Below, piece by piece: positions 31,039 through 41,494 of a stretch of 58,037 bases of DNA. The notes under the pieces are model-generated. The model saw only the letters and a list, made by a program, of their open reading frames with translations, was not told the origin of the DNA and searched no databases. Numbering within the stretch: the first letter of the stretch is position 1; each line of letters opens with the position of its first letter. Origin of the DNA: Streptomyces sp. JJ66 (GTDB lineage: Bacteria; Actinomycetota; Actinomycetes; Streptomycetales; Streptomycetaceae); NCBI RefSeq assembly GCF_019303495.1, contig NZ_JAEVFI010000024.1:1-58037 (forward strand). The letters run 5' to 3'. The translations under genes and the position numbers were made by a program.

Positions 31039-31860
31039 TCAGGCCGCGCCGCGCTGCAACGCCTCGCAGACGGCCGTGGACTCCCGGGCGCCCAGCTCGA
31101 CCGCCCGCCCACAGTGGTTGATCCACCCGGCCATGCCCTCGGGCGTGCCCTCCGCGTACCCGGTCAGCGCGCGCCGGTAGGCGTCGGCGTCCTCCTCCGC
31201 GTGGCCGACCTCCGCCGGGCAGATGGACTTCGGGTCCAGCCCGCTGCCGACGAGGACGATGCGTTCCGCCGCGCGGGCGATGAGGCCGTTGTACGAGCCG
31301 AAGGGCCGCAGCTCCAGCAGTTCTCCGTGCACGACCGCCGCTGTCACCAGCGCGGGCGCCGAGGAGCCGGTCACGATGACGTCAGCGAGGCCGTCGAGCC
31401 GGGCGGAGACCTCGGCGGCGTCGGGCAGCGGCAACGGGACGCCCGGCTCGTCCACCGGCTCGCCCGCGCGCCGGGGCCGGCCGACCGCCTCCTCGTCGGC
31501 CGCTCCGGAGGCCGCCACCAGGTGCAGCCGGGCCAGGACCCGCAACGGCGACTGCCGCCAGATCGGCAACAGCTGACCGGCCTCCGCCGTGACCCGCAGC
31601 GCCGCGCCCATCGTCCGGGCCTGCGCGTCGGAGCTGAAGTCCGTGCGCCGCCGCACCTCTTCCAGCGCCCAGTCCGCCCCGGCGAGCGCGGCCGAGGCAC
31701 GGGCCCCGCGCAGCACCGCCTCGGCGGTGACCTCCGTACTGCGCCGCCGCATCACCCGGTGCCCGTACACCCGGTCCACCGTCTTGCGCATCGACGCGAC
31801 GGCGGCGTCGATGCCGGGCAGCGCGGCGAGCGGCGCCAGCGCGTCACGACTCGTACTCAT
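31039..31860 (-). CDS. Fic-fold-like protein with degenerate active site (Rv3662c family)
   Basis: 273 residues from ATG 31860. Usually annotated only as oxidoreductase or hypothetical. I see a Fic-like layout. SAALAGADWALEEV resembles the N-terminal inhibitory-helix region, and VVHGELLELRPFGSYNGLIAR aligns with the helix plus HPFxDGNGRxxR motif of Fic AMP-transferases. The catalytic His is replaced by Arg, the acidic residue by Ser, and the first phosphate-binding Arg by Leu, so AMPylation is unlikely. No NAD-binding motif is visible. It diverges from the ATPase gene at 31986 (125 bases) and faces the small RNA. Function unknown; the Fic relation is my inference. Confidence 0.75.
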   Translation of the reverse strand: MSTSRDALAPLAALPGIDAAVASMRKTVDRVYGHRVMRRRSTEVTAEAVLRGARASAALAGADWALEEVRRRTDFSSDAQARTMGAALRVTAEAGQLLPIWRQSPLRVLARLHLVAASGAADEEAVGRPRRAGEPVDEPGVPLPLPDAAEVSARLDGLADVIVTGSSAPALVTAAVVHGELLELRPFGSYNGLIARAAERIVLVGSGLDPKSICPAEVGHAEEDADAYRRALTGYAEGTPEGMAGWINHCGRAVELGARESTAVCEALQRGAA

Positions 31861-31985
31861 GAGTAGAGACCCTACGCACCCAGGCCCGGGCCCCGTGCGG
31901 CAGGCGGCCCACGAACGGGTGGTCTTCTTCACTCGGCTACCGACTTCGGCACGAGCCGCCGCGCAGCACCCCTACGCTTTTGAAC

Positions 31986-32999
31986 ATGAAGATCGCTTTC
32001 GTTGGCAAGGGCGGCAGCGGCAAGACGACCCTGTCCTCCCTGTTCATCCGTCACCTCGCCGCCCGCCGCGCCCCGGTCATCGCCGTGGACGCCGACATCA
32101 ACCAGCACCTCGGGGCGGCGCTCGGCCTGGAAGAGGCTCAGTCCGCCGCGCTGCCCCCGATGGGCGCCCAGCTGCCGCTCATCAAGGAGTACCTGCGCGG
32201 CACCAACCCGCGGATCAGCGGCGCCGAGGCGATGATCAAGACGACGCCGCCCGGCGCCGGGTCGCGCCTGCTGCGCGTTACCGAGGACAATCCGGTCTAC
32301 GACGCCTGCGCGCGCGCCCTCACCCTCGACGGCGGCGAGGTGCGGCTGCTGGTCACCGGCCCGTTCACCGAGGCGGACCTCGGCGTCGCCTGCTATCACT
32401 CCAAGGTGGGTGCCGTGGAGCTGTGCCTGAACCACCTGGTGGACGGGCGCGGGGAGTACGTCGTCGTCGATATGACGGCTGGTTCCGACTCCTTCGCCTC
32501 CGGTCTGTTCACGCGGTTCGACATGACGTTCCTCGTCGCCGAGCCCACGCGCAAGGGCGTCGCCGTCTACCGCCAGTACCGCGAGTACGCCCGCGACTTC
32601 GGGGTGCCGCTGAAGGTCGTCGGCAACAAGGTGGAAGGGCCGGACGATCTGGAGTTCCTGCGCGCCGAGGTCGGTGACGACCTGTTGGTGACCGTCGGCC
32701 ACTCTCCCTGGGTGCGCGCGATGGAAAAGGGCCGCCCGCAGCCGCTCGCCGCGCTGGAGGACGTCAACCGGCAGGCGCTGGAGACGCTGTACGCGACGGC
32801 CGACGCCGCCTACGAACGGCGGGACTGGGAGCGGTACACCCGGCAGATGGTCCACTTCCACCTGCGCAACGCCGAGAGCTGGGGCAACGCGCGCACGGGG
32901 ACGGACCTCGCGGCCCAGGTGGACCCGGACTTCGTCCTCCGCGAGGAGCCCCGCGAGGTCGTGGGACCTCGCACCCCGAGCGCTCCGCAACCCGCGTGA
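31986..32999 (+). CDS. CooC/MinD-like P-loop ATPase
   Basis: 337 residues. Deviant Walker A, KIAFVGKGGSGKTTLSS (Lys8 and Lys13), then VIAVDADINQHLGAALG (A') and EYVVVDMTAGSDSFASGLF (Walker B). Closest in style to CooC-type ATPases that insert metal into enzymes or act as switches; no partner metalloenzyme is adjacent. The ATG at 31986 has no ribosome binding site. TACGCT (31973-31978), a plausible -10, ends seven bases before it, so the transcript may be leaderless; a TTG at 31980 is the alternative. It is divergent from the Fic-like gene. Confidence 0.85.
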   Translation: MKIAFVGKGGSGKTTLSSLFIRHLAARRAPVIAVDADINQHLGAALGLEEAQSAALPPMGAQLPLIKEYLRGTNPRISGAEAMIKTTPPGAGSRLLRVTEDNPVYDACARALTLDGGEVRLLVTGPFTEADLGVACYHSKVGAVELCLNHLVDGRGEYVVVDMTAGSDSFASGLFTRFDMTFLVAEPTRKGVAVYRQYREYARDFGVPLKVVGNKVEGPDDLEFLRAEVGDDLLVTVGHSPWVRAMEKGRPQPLAALEDVNRQALETLYATADAAYERRDWERYTRQMVHFHLRNAESWGNARTGTDLAAQVDPDFVLREEPREVVGPRTPSAPQPA

Positions 33000-33059
33000 G
33001 CAGCACGCCGGGCGCCTGACCAGCGCGCCGGGCGCCCCGACCAGCGCGCCGGGCATGCG

Positions 33060-33100
33060 CTGCGGCCCGACGGTGCGCGCGGTGCGCCGTCGGGCCGCAG
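33060..33100. terminator. Bidirectional terminator between convergent genes
   Basis: CTGCGGCCCGACGG (33060-33073) pairs perfectly with CCGTCGGGCCGCAG (33087-33100), a 14-bp stem with a 13-base loop. It lies between the ATPase stop (32999) and the lipoprotein stop (33117). Three partial direct repeats of CAGCGCGCCGGGC-type sequence precede it (33000-33055). Confidence 0.8.
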
Positions 33101-33116
33101 CCGTGCCGGAAGCCGG

Positions 33117-34367
33117 TCAGGCGCCCTCCGGCTCCCGGGCCGGTTCGGCAGCCGCCGGGGCCGCGAGGAACGCCTGCCACCCCTGGGCCGGCTCCTCACC
33201 CACCCCGAGCGTGCGCAGCTTCTCCAGGACGGCTGGGTCCTGCGCGTCGAGCCAGTCCACGAGCTGACGGAACGACACGCACCGCACCTCGTCCTGCCCG
33301 CACACGGTCTTGATGACGTCCTCGACGGCGCTCATGTAGATGCCGCCGTTCCACCCGTTGAAGTGGTTTCCGATGATGAGCGGCGCCCGGTTGCCGTGGT
33401 AGGCGCGCTCGAAGCCCTGGAGCAGACCGTCCCGCATCTGCCGCTCCCACCGCGGCCACATCGCCGGATCGCCGCTGCCGGGGCCTGACTGGTTGACCAT
33501 GAAGTTGTAGTCCATCGACAGTGTTTCCAGCTTGCGGCCCGGCATCGGCACGAGCTGGAGCGGGATGTCCCACAGCCCGTGTTCCTTCTCCGGCCACACC
33601 TGCTGCCCGATGCCGCTGGAGTCGTAGCGGAAACCGACGTCGCGGGCGGCCTTGACCAGGTTCTCCCGGCCCTCCAGGCAGGGGGTGCGGCCGCCGATCA
33701 GCTCGCGCTCGTAGTCGAACGGCAGCGGCTTCGCATCCTTCCACCCGGTTGTTGTCTTCCAGTGGGTGACGAACCACTTGGCCTGCTGGATCTCGCTCTT
33801 CCAGTCAGCCTCCGACCAGCTCGCGACGCCGGTGGGCCCGCAGAAGTGGCCGTTGTAGTGGGTGCCGATCTCGCTGCCGTCGCGCCAGGCGCCGCGCACC
33901 TGCTCCAGCGTGGCGCGGACGTTCTCGTCCTTCAGGTAGCCGATGTCGGAGGCACCGGGTGAACGCCCGGGCGGGGCGTAGCGGTGGGCCTCGTCCTCGG
34001 GCAGCAGGTAGATGCCGCTGAGGAAGTACGTCATGTGCGCGTCGTGCTCGCGGCCGATCTCGCGGAAGCGGGAGAAGAGCTGCTTGTCGTCCTCGCCGGC
34101 GCCGTCCCAGGAGAAGACCACGAACTGGGGCGGACGTTCCCCGGGGTCCAGCCGGGTCACCTTGGGCTGGTGGGGCTGCGCTCCGGTGAAGGCGGTGGAG
34201 CCGTCACCGATCACCCGGGGTACCTCGGGCGCGGCCGCCTTTGCCCCCGTCCGGCTCTTGCCGCTGGTGTCCCCGGCGTCGTCCGCCGCGCCGCCGCACC
34301 CGGCCACCAGGACCGTCGTCGCGATCACTGCCGCCGCCCCACCGCAGCGCTTCCGTGCGTCCGCCAT
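33117..34367 (-). CDS. Polysaccharide-deacetylase-like secreted lipoprotein
   Basis: 416 residues from ATG 34367 with GGAGAGG upstream. Lipoprotein signal with VLVAGC at about Cys24. After a linker, the fold starts at QFVVFSWDGAGEDD, in the place of the NodB TFDD strand. GSEIGTHYNGHFCG then gives the HxxxH-like metal ligands, as in carbohydrate esterase family 4. A late GNHFNGWNGG segment may be the second histidine motif. It is longer than ordinary CE4 enzymes (about 200 residues) and lacks a clean TFDDG. It probably acts on a cell-envelope polysaccharide. It is divergent from the SulP gene. Confidence 0.75.
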   Translation of the reverse strand: MADARKRCGGAAAVIATTVLVAGCGGAADDAGDTSGKSRTGAKAAAPEVPRVIGDGSTAFTGAQPHQPKVTRLDPGERPPQFVVFSWDGAGEDDKQLFSRFREIGREHDAHMTYFLSGIYLLPEDEAHRYAPPGRSPGASDIGYLKDENVRATLEQVRGAWRDGSEIGTHYNGHFCGPTGVASWSEADWKSEIQQAKWFVTHWKTTTGWKDAKPLPFDYERELIGGRTPCLEGRENLVKAARDVGFRYDSSGIGQQVWPEKEHGLWDIPLQLVPMPGRKLETLSMDYNFMVNQSGPGSGDPAMWPRWERQMRDGLLQGFERAYHGNRAPLIIGNHFNGWNGGIYMSAVEDVIKTVCGQDEVRCVSFRQLVDWLDAQDPAVLEKLRTLGVGEEPAQGWQAFLAAPAAAEPAREPEGA

Positions 34368-34728
34368 CGCTCACCTCTCCACTCGGCGCCTTCGCTCGCG
34401 GCGCGCCCCGTCCCGCTCCGCGCGTCCCGCGCACCGCGTACACAAAAGGTCGCACAGTGTGATTGAAGTATTGATATGACAAACAGACTTCGGTGCGAGC
34501 TTCACTCAAAGGGAGGAATGCTGCGGGCCGATCTCCGTGAAAGACAGGCATCGGCTTTACCTGGCATTACGCGCCGTTTACCATTCCTTGGTAGTAATCA
34601 GTCCTGCACACACCGTGACCCCCGTCTGGCGGGGCGCCGGTGTGCGTTTCCCCTGCTCAGTGGCCCGGTGCGGCCGGGGCAGGGGGGCGCGCCCGGCCCC
34701 CTGCCGTGACCGAGACGAAGAGGGATCG
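34368..34728. other. Divergent intergenic region between the lipoprotein and SulP genes
   Basis: 361 bases, AT-richer in the middle (34440-34620). A ribosome-binding-like GGGAGGA (34511-34517) stands one base before an ATG at 34518, too close to be used well; the short frame it opens is not protein-like. Promoters for both genes must lie here. TTGAAG (34463-34468) and TTGATA (34472-34477) are the best -35 candidates on the plus strand, without a clear -10. Confidence 0.4.
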
Positions 34729-37278
34729 ATGTCCGACTGCGCTTCCACGCCCCCCTCCGCCGGCCCGCCCGGCACCGGCACCCCGCGCTCCCCCTCCCCG
34801 ACGGCCGCCTCCACCGCGCCAGCCGCCCCGGCGGACGCCCCCAGCCCCGGCGTCCCCGTCCTGGACAGCGGCCAGCCCAGCCCGGCCACCGGCGTCCGCA
34901 CCGCCGCACGCACCGCCGACCACACCGCCGAACCCCCCGGCGGGCGCACCGCGAGTGCTTCCGCGCCCCGGGCACCCCGCGGGCGCTGGGGAGCGGACCT
35001 CTCGGCCTCCATCACCGTGTTCCTGGTGGCCCTGCCGCTGTCCCTGGGCATCGCGCTGGCCACCGGGGCGCCGCTCCAGGCCGGTCTCGTCTCCGCGGCC
35101 GTGGCCGGCATCGTCGTCGGCCGGTTCGGCGGCGCCCCGCTCCAGGTCAGCGGCCCGGCCGCCGGGCTGACGGTCGTCGTGGCCGACCTGATCCAGGCCC
35201 ACGGCTGGCGGACGACCTGCGCGATCACCGTCCTGGCCGGGCTCACCCAGCTGGCGCTCTCCCGGTTCCGGGTGGCCCGCTCGGCGCTGATGGTCAGCCC
35301 CGCGATCGTGCACGGAATGCTCGCGGGCATCGGCGTCACGATCGCCATCGCCCAGCTGCACATCGTGCTCGGCGGGAGCCCGGAGAGTTCCGTCATCGCC
35401 AACGTGGCCGAGCTGCCACACCAGCTGACGCACCTGCACCCCGCCGCGCTCTCGGTCAGCGTGCTGACCGTCGGCGTGCTGCTGCTGTGGCCCCGGCTGC
35501 GCGGCCGGTTCGGGCAGGTGCTGCGCACCGCGCCCGCACCGCTGGTCGCCGTCGTCCTGGCCACCGGCTTCGCCGCGCTCGCCGCGCTCGACCTGCCGCG
35601 CGTGGACCTGCCGTCCTGGAGCAGTCACGCGCTGCCCTCCCTCCCCGAGGGCCCCGTGCTCGGGCTGCTGGCCGCGGTGCTGACGATCACGCTGGTGGCG
35701 AGCGTGGAGTCACTACTGTCCGCCATCGCGATCGACAAGCTGGCCGCCGCCCGCGTCCAGCGCACCGGCGAGCCGCCGATCCCGCGTGCCGACCTCGACC
35801 GCGAACTGCGCGGCCAGGGCGCCGCCAACGTCCTGTGCGGCGCGCTGGGCGGGCTGCCCGTCACCGGCGTCGCCGTGCGCAGCACCGCGAACGTGCGCGC
35901 GGGCGCCGTCAGCCCCCGCTCGGCCATGCTGCACGGCTGCTGGGTCGCGCTGGCCACGCTGCTGCTGGTGGGGCCGCTGGAGCTGATTCCGCTGGCGGCG
36001 CTCGCGGCGCTGGTCATGGTCGTCGGCGTACAGATGGTCAACATCACGCACATCCGCACCGTGACGCGGCACCGCGAGGCACTGGTGTACGTGGCGACGA
36101 CGCTGGGCGTGGTGTTCCTCGGCGTGCTGGAGGGTGTGGGCATCGGCATCGCGGTGGCCGTCGGCGTCGCGCTGCACCGGCTGGCGCACACCCGGATCGC
36201 GTACGCGCCGCCCGGCGACGGGGAGGGCGGGGGGACACACCGGGTGCTGGTGCGCGGCCAGCTGACGTTCCTGGCCGTGCCCCGGCTCAGCCGCACCCTG
36301 GGCCAGGTTCCGCACGGCAGCCGCGCCCACGTCGAGCTGGACGGCTCGTTCATGGACCACGCCGCCTACGAGACGCTGCAGGACTGGCGCACCGCCCACG
36401 AGGCGCACGGCGGCCGGGCGGAGATTTCCGGCCGGGCCGGGGTGCGCATCGCCGAGCCCAGCACCGCCCACCACTGCACGCCGTGGACGCCGTGGCGCAA
36501 CCACCAGTGCACCCGGCCCGAGCCCGTGGCGGACGACGGGTCCCCGGCCACCCAGGCGGCCGGGGACCCCGCCCCCGGCGACGCGCGTGGGGGCCGGCGC
36601 GGACAGCTGCTCGGCGGGGTGCGGAACTTCCAGCGGCACACCGCCCCCCTGGTGCGCGAGGAGCTGGCCCGCCTGGCCCGGGACGGCCAGCAACCCTCGC
36701 ACCTGTTCCTCACCTGCGCGGACTCCCGCCTGGTGACCAGCATGATCACCTCCAGCGGCCCAGGTGACCTCTTCACCGTGCGCAACATCGGCAACCTGGT
36801 GCCGCTGCCGGGCGAGGACGGGGGCGACCACTCCGTGGCGGCGGCCATCGAGTACGCCGTACACGTGCTGGAGGTCGGCGCCATCACCGTGTGCGGCCAC
36901 TCCGGCTGCGGCGCGATGCAGGCGCTGCACGCCAGCCGGGGCCAGGCGCCGGGCGACGCGCTGCCGCAGGCGCTCACCCGCTGGCTGCGGCACGGCCAGC
37001 CGAGCGTGGCGCGCCTGGCGTCGGGCGTGCGCCCGGCACCCCGGCTGGCGGACCGGGAGGCGGCCGACGAGGTGGAGGCGCTGTGCCTGGCCAACGTCGT
37101 CCAGCAGCTGGAGCACCTGCGCGCCCACGAACCGGTGGCCCAGCGGGTGGCCGAGGGCTCGCTGGAGCTGCACGGCATGTACTTCCACGTCGGTGACGCG
37201 CAGACCTACGTCCTGGACGCGTCGGACGCCTCGGACCGCGCGACGCCGCCGCTGTTCACCCCGGTGCACCCGAAGTAG
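34729..37278 (+). CDS. SulP-family anion transporter fused to beta-carbonic anhydrase
   Basis: 849 residues from ATG 34729 (AGAGGG just upstream). A disordered Pro/Ala/Thr-rich N-terminus (about 85 residues) is followed by SulP with about 12 helices (GADLSASITVFLVALPLSLG; ALPSLPEGPVLG; LVMVVGVQM) and a STAS-like domain (about 503-580). A complete beta-carbonic anhydrase follows: zinc ligand Cys663 with Asp665 and Arg667 in TCADSR, and His724 and Cys727 in CGHSGCGA. The fusion couples bicarbonate (or another anion) transport to CO2/bicarbonate interconversion at the membrane. Such fusions are known in actinobacteria. The downstream gene is acs. Confidence 0.93.
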   Translation: MSDCASTPPSAGPPGTGTPRSPSPTAASTAPAAPADAPSPGVPVLDSGQPSPATGVRTAARTADHTAEPPGGRTASASAPRAPRGRWGADLSASITVFLVALPLSLGIALATGAPLQAGLVSAAVAGIVVGRFGGAPLQVSGPAAGLTVVVADLIQAHGWRTTCAITVLAGLTQLALSRFRVARSALMVSPAIVHGMLAGIGVTIAIAQLHIVLGGSPESSVIANVAELPHQLTHLHPAALSVSVLTVGVLLLWPRLRGRFGQVLRTAPAPLVAVVLATGFAALAALDLPRVDLPSWSSHALPSLPEGPVLGLLAAVLTITLVASVESLLSAIAIDKLAAARVQRTGEPPIPRADLDRELRGQGAANVLCGALGGLPVTGVAVRSTANVRAGAVSPRSAMLHGCWVALATLLLVGPLELIPLAALAALVMVVGVQMVNITHIRTVTRHREALVYVATTLGVVFLGVLEGVGIGIAVAVGVALHRLAHTRIAYAPPGDGEGGGTHRVLVRGQLTFLAVPRLSRTLGQVPHGSRAHVELDGSFMDHAAYETLQDWRTAHEAHGGRAEISGRAGVRIAEPSTAHHCTPWTPWRNHQCTRPEPVADDGSPATQAAGDPAPGDARGGRRGQLLGGVRNFQRHTAPLVREELARLARDGQQPSHLFLTCADSRLVTSMITSSGPGDLFTVRNIGNLVPLPGEDGGDHSVAAAIEYAVHVLEVGAITVCGHSGCGAMQALHASRGQAPGDALPQALTRWLRHGQPSVARLASGVRPAPRLADREAADEVEALCLANVVQQLEHLRAHEPVAQRVAEGSLELHGMYFHVGDAQTYVLDASDASDRATPPLFTPVHPK

Positions 37279-37319
37279 CCGCGTACCGCGAAAGGTCTAC
37301 ACCACATGCCTGAGAACCC

Positions 37320-37349
37320 TTGTCACGCCCCCTGCCAAGCTGCTGAGGT
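37320..37349 (+). promoter_or_regulatory. Possible acs promoter
   Basis: TTGTCA (37320-37325) and TGAGGT (37344-37349) with an 18-base spacer lie 40 bases upstream of the acs start. They fit HrdB-type promoters reasonably (-35 TTGACA, -10 TAGGAT). The inverted repeat CTGAG/CTCAG (37343-37359) overlaps the -10. Confidence 0.45.
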
Positions 37350-37390
37350 ATGAGCTCAGACACAGCCAGACACCGGGAAAGGCGGATGCC

Positions 37391-39352
<1,962 letters not shown>

Positions 39353-39368
39353 CCCGGTTCGGGACGGG

Positions 39369-39404
39369 GAAGGGCGCCGGAGCGTGGCAGCTTCGGCGCC
39401 CTTC
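39369..39404 (+). terminator. Terminator after acs
   Basis: GAAGGGCGCCG (39369-39379) pairs with CGGCGCCCTTC (39394-39404) across a 14-base loop, starting 17 bases after the acs stop. Confidence 0.7.
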
Positions 39405-39538
39405 GCGCGTGCCCGCTACGCTGGGCGCCCCGTCTGCCGGTGATCGCGGGGAACGGGGTGCCCCCGGGTAACGTGGCGCGCGCCGGGAAGCCGGAAGACG
39501 CCCCACGGAACGAGTCAGCACAGTCAAGGGAGTGAGCC

Positions 39539-40036
39539 ATGAGCGGAGCCCAGGACGGCGGAGCGCGGGACGGCCGCAGCCTCGGCCAGTTGGTCGCCTC
39601 GGCCTCGTCGGATCTGTCGGCGCTGGTGCACGAGGAGATCGCACTGGCCAAGACGGAGATGAAGGCGTCCGTCACCCGGGGCATCGCGGGCACCGGCGCC
39701 ATCGTCGTCGCGGGCGTGCTCGCGCTCTTCTCGCTGCCCGTCTTCAGCTTCGCCCTCGCCTACTGGCTCCACGCCTGGTGGAAGATCCCGCTGGCGGTGG
39801 CGCTGGCCATCGTCGGCGGGCTGATGCTCCTGTTCGCCGTGGTGTGCGGGCTGATCGCCCGCTCGCTGCTGCGGAAGATCCAGCCGCCCCAGGAGACGAT
39901 CGCCTCCACCAAGAAGACCGCCGCCGTGCTGTCGAACGCCAAGCCTCACCCACGTCCCGCGCGAGAGCCCCGGGCGGTCGCCATGGTGAAGGACGAGCAG
40001 GCGCTGCCCACGGGCACGAACCCCGGCGGGGTATGA
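39539..40036 (+). CDS. Phage holin-like (DUF1469/Phage_holin_3_6) membrane protein
   Basis: 165 residues from ATG 39539, with AGGGAGTG upstream. An amphipathic N-terminal part (SLGQLVASASSDLSALVHEE, EIALAKTEMKASV) is followed by two long hydrophobic helices (about 45-75 and 80-110) and a charged tail. The family resembles phage holins in topology but is chromosomal and common in actinobacteria, and not evidence of a prophage here. Function unknown. Only 73 bases separate it from the next gene. Confidence 0.82.
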   Translation: MSGAQDGGARDGRSLGQLVASASSDLSALVHEEIALAKTEMKASVTRGIAGTGAIVVAGVLALFSLPVFSFALAYWLHAWWKIPLAVALAIVGGLMLLFAVVCGLIARSLLRKIQPPQETIASTKKTAAVLSNAKPHPRPAREPRAVAMVKDEQALPTGTNPGGV

Positions 40037-40109
40037 GCGGCCCAGGGGGCATGAGCGGCCCAGGGGCGAACCGGGGAAGAAGACCGCTGTCTGGTGACAG
40101 ACTGCTCCC

Positions 40110-41117
40110 ATGACCACCCCCGCCGCCGACCCGCCCGGCGCCCCCGGCGTCCCCGCACCGCCCGTCCCCCTCTCGTCCGTCCCCGCACCGTCCGTCCCCG
40201 CGTCGCCTGTTCCCGCGCTGGACGGTCCCTGGACGCACCGGGACGTCGCCGCCAACGGCGCCCGCTTCCACATCGCCGAACTCGGCGACGGACCGCTGGT
40301 GCTGCTGGTGCACGGCTTCCCGCAGTTCTGGTGGACCTGGCGGCACCAGCTGACGGCGCTGGCCGACGCCGGTTACCGCGCCGTCGCGATGGACCTGCGC
40401 GGCGTCGGGGGCAGCGACCGCACCCCGCGCGGATACGACCCGGCGAACCTGGCGCTGGACATCACCGGCGTCATCCGTTCCCTGGGCGAGCCGGACGCCG
40501 CCCTCGTCGGCCACGACCTCGGCGGCTACCTCGCCTGGACGGCCGCCGTGATGCGGCCCAAACTGATCCGCCGCCTGGCCGTCGTCTCCATGCCGCACCC
40601 GCGGCGCTGGCGCTCGGCGATGCTGCGGGACATGCGGCAGACGGCGGCGGGCTCGCACATCTGGGGCTTCCAGCGCCCGTGGGTGCCCGAGCGGCAACTC
40701 GTCGCCGACGACGGCGCGCTGGTGGGGCGGCTGATCCACGAGTGGTCCGGGCCGCGACTGCCCGAGGCGTTCGACGACGACGCCGTGCGCACCTACCAGC
40801 AGGCCATGTGCATCCCGTCCACGGCGCACTGCTCGGTGGAGCCGTACCGCTGGCTGGTCCGCTCGCTCGCGCGGCCCGACGGCGTCCAGTTCTACCGGCG
40901 GATGAAGCGCCCGGTGCGGGTGCCGACGCTGCATCTGCACGGCTCGCTCGACCCGGTGCTGCGCACCCGCAGCGCGGCGGGCTCCGGCCAGTACGTCGAG
41001 GCCCCTTACCGCTGGCGCCTGTTCGAGGGCCTCGGCCACTTCCCGCACGAGGAGGATCCGGCCGCGTTCACCACCGAGCTGACGGACTGGCTGAAGGACC
41101 CCGAGCCGGACCGCTGA
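40110..41117 (+). CDS. Alpha/beta-hydrolase, epoxide-hydrolase type
   Basis: 335 residues from ATG 40110; the first 45 are a Pro/Ala/Val-rich extension. Oxyanion motif VHGFPQFWWTWRHQL, nucleophile Asp136 in VGHDLGGYLAW (Asp, not Ser, as in epoxide hydrolases and haloalkane dehalogenases), acid in LHGSLDPVL, and His in LGHFPHEEDP. The HGFP motif favours epoxide hydrolase. The substrate is unknown. It lies downstream of the holin-like gene, in the conserved acs-to-nth neighbourhood. Confidence 0.88.
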   Translation: MTTPAADPPGAPGVPAPPVPLSSVPAPSVPASPVPALDGPWTHRDVAANGARFHIAELGDGPLVLLVHGFPQFWWTWRHQLTALADAGYRAVAMDLRGVGGSDRTPRGYDPANLALDITGVIRSLGEPDAALVGHDLGGYLAWTAAVMRPKLIRRLAVVSMPHPRRWRSAMLRDMRQTAAGSHIWGFQRPWVPERQLVADDGALVGRLIHEWSGPRLPEAFDDDAVRTYQQAMCIPSTAHCSVEPYRWLVRSLARPDGVQFYRRMKRPVRVPTLHLHGSLDPVLRTRSAAGSGQYVEAPYRWRLFEGLGHFPHEEDPAAFTTELTDWLKDPEPDR

Positions 41118-41494
41118 CGGCGAGCGCCCACCCGGCCGCGCCCATCCGCACAGGTGCCTGACGCCTACTCCGCTTGTGTGCGCCTCGTACGGTTATCGAC
41201 CTTGGACGACGGGCAGAGTGCGGGGTATGGGTTGGACATACGACCAACGTGACGTGTCCCGCAACATCCCCTCTCGCGGCGCCGGTTCGCATCCCCGGCC
41301 GCTCCGTGGCGCGCCCGGTGTGGTGCGGGACCCACGCATCGGCATCCCGCACCTCCTGGGCCGCCGCGCCCGCTGGATGGGCGCGCGGCTGCGGCACCGC
41401 TAGCGCCTGCGCGGCTCGCCCTATCCCGCCGGAACTGAGCACGCCGGTGTTGGCGTTCGTGGCGCTGGTCCGCACGGCTCCGCCGGGCGGGTGG
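41118..41494. other. Region between the hydrolase and marP-like genes
   Basis: 377 bases between convergent genes. It contains one possible small gene (41227-41403, separate entry). Otherwise I see nothing definite; no strong terminator hairpin is obvious. Confidence 0.4.
41227..41403 (+). CDS. Possible small basic protein
   Basis: 58 codons from ATG 41227 (MGWTYDQRDVSR) to TAG, with third positions mostly G/C. The product is very basic (many Arg), has no membrane helix, and ends RARWMGARLRHR. The ribosome binding site is poor (GTGCGGGGT). I do not recognise it; it could equally be chance in GC-rich DNA. Confidence 0.3.
   Translation: MGWTYDQRDVSRNIPSRGAGSHPRPLRGAPGVVRDPRIGIPHLLGRRARWMGARLRHR

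Noticed and set aside
34476..34709. 77-codon ORF before the SulP gene with GGGAGGA near an internal ATG
   Set aside because: The Shine-Dalgarno-like run is too close to the ATG (one base), and the product is not protein-like.
39539..40036. Prophage signal from a holin-family protein
   Set aside because: This DUF1469-type family is chromosomal and widespread in actinobacteria. No other phage genes lie nearby.
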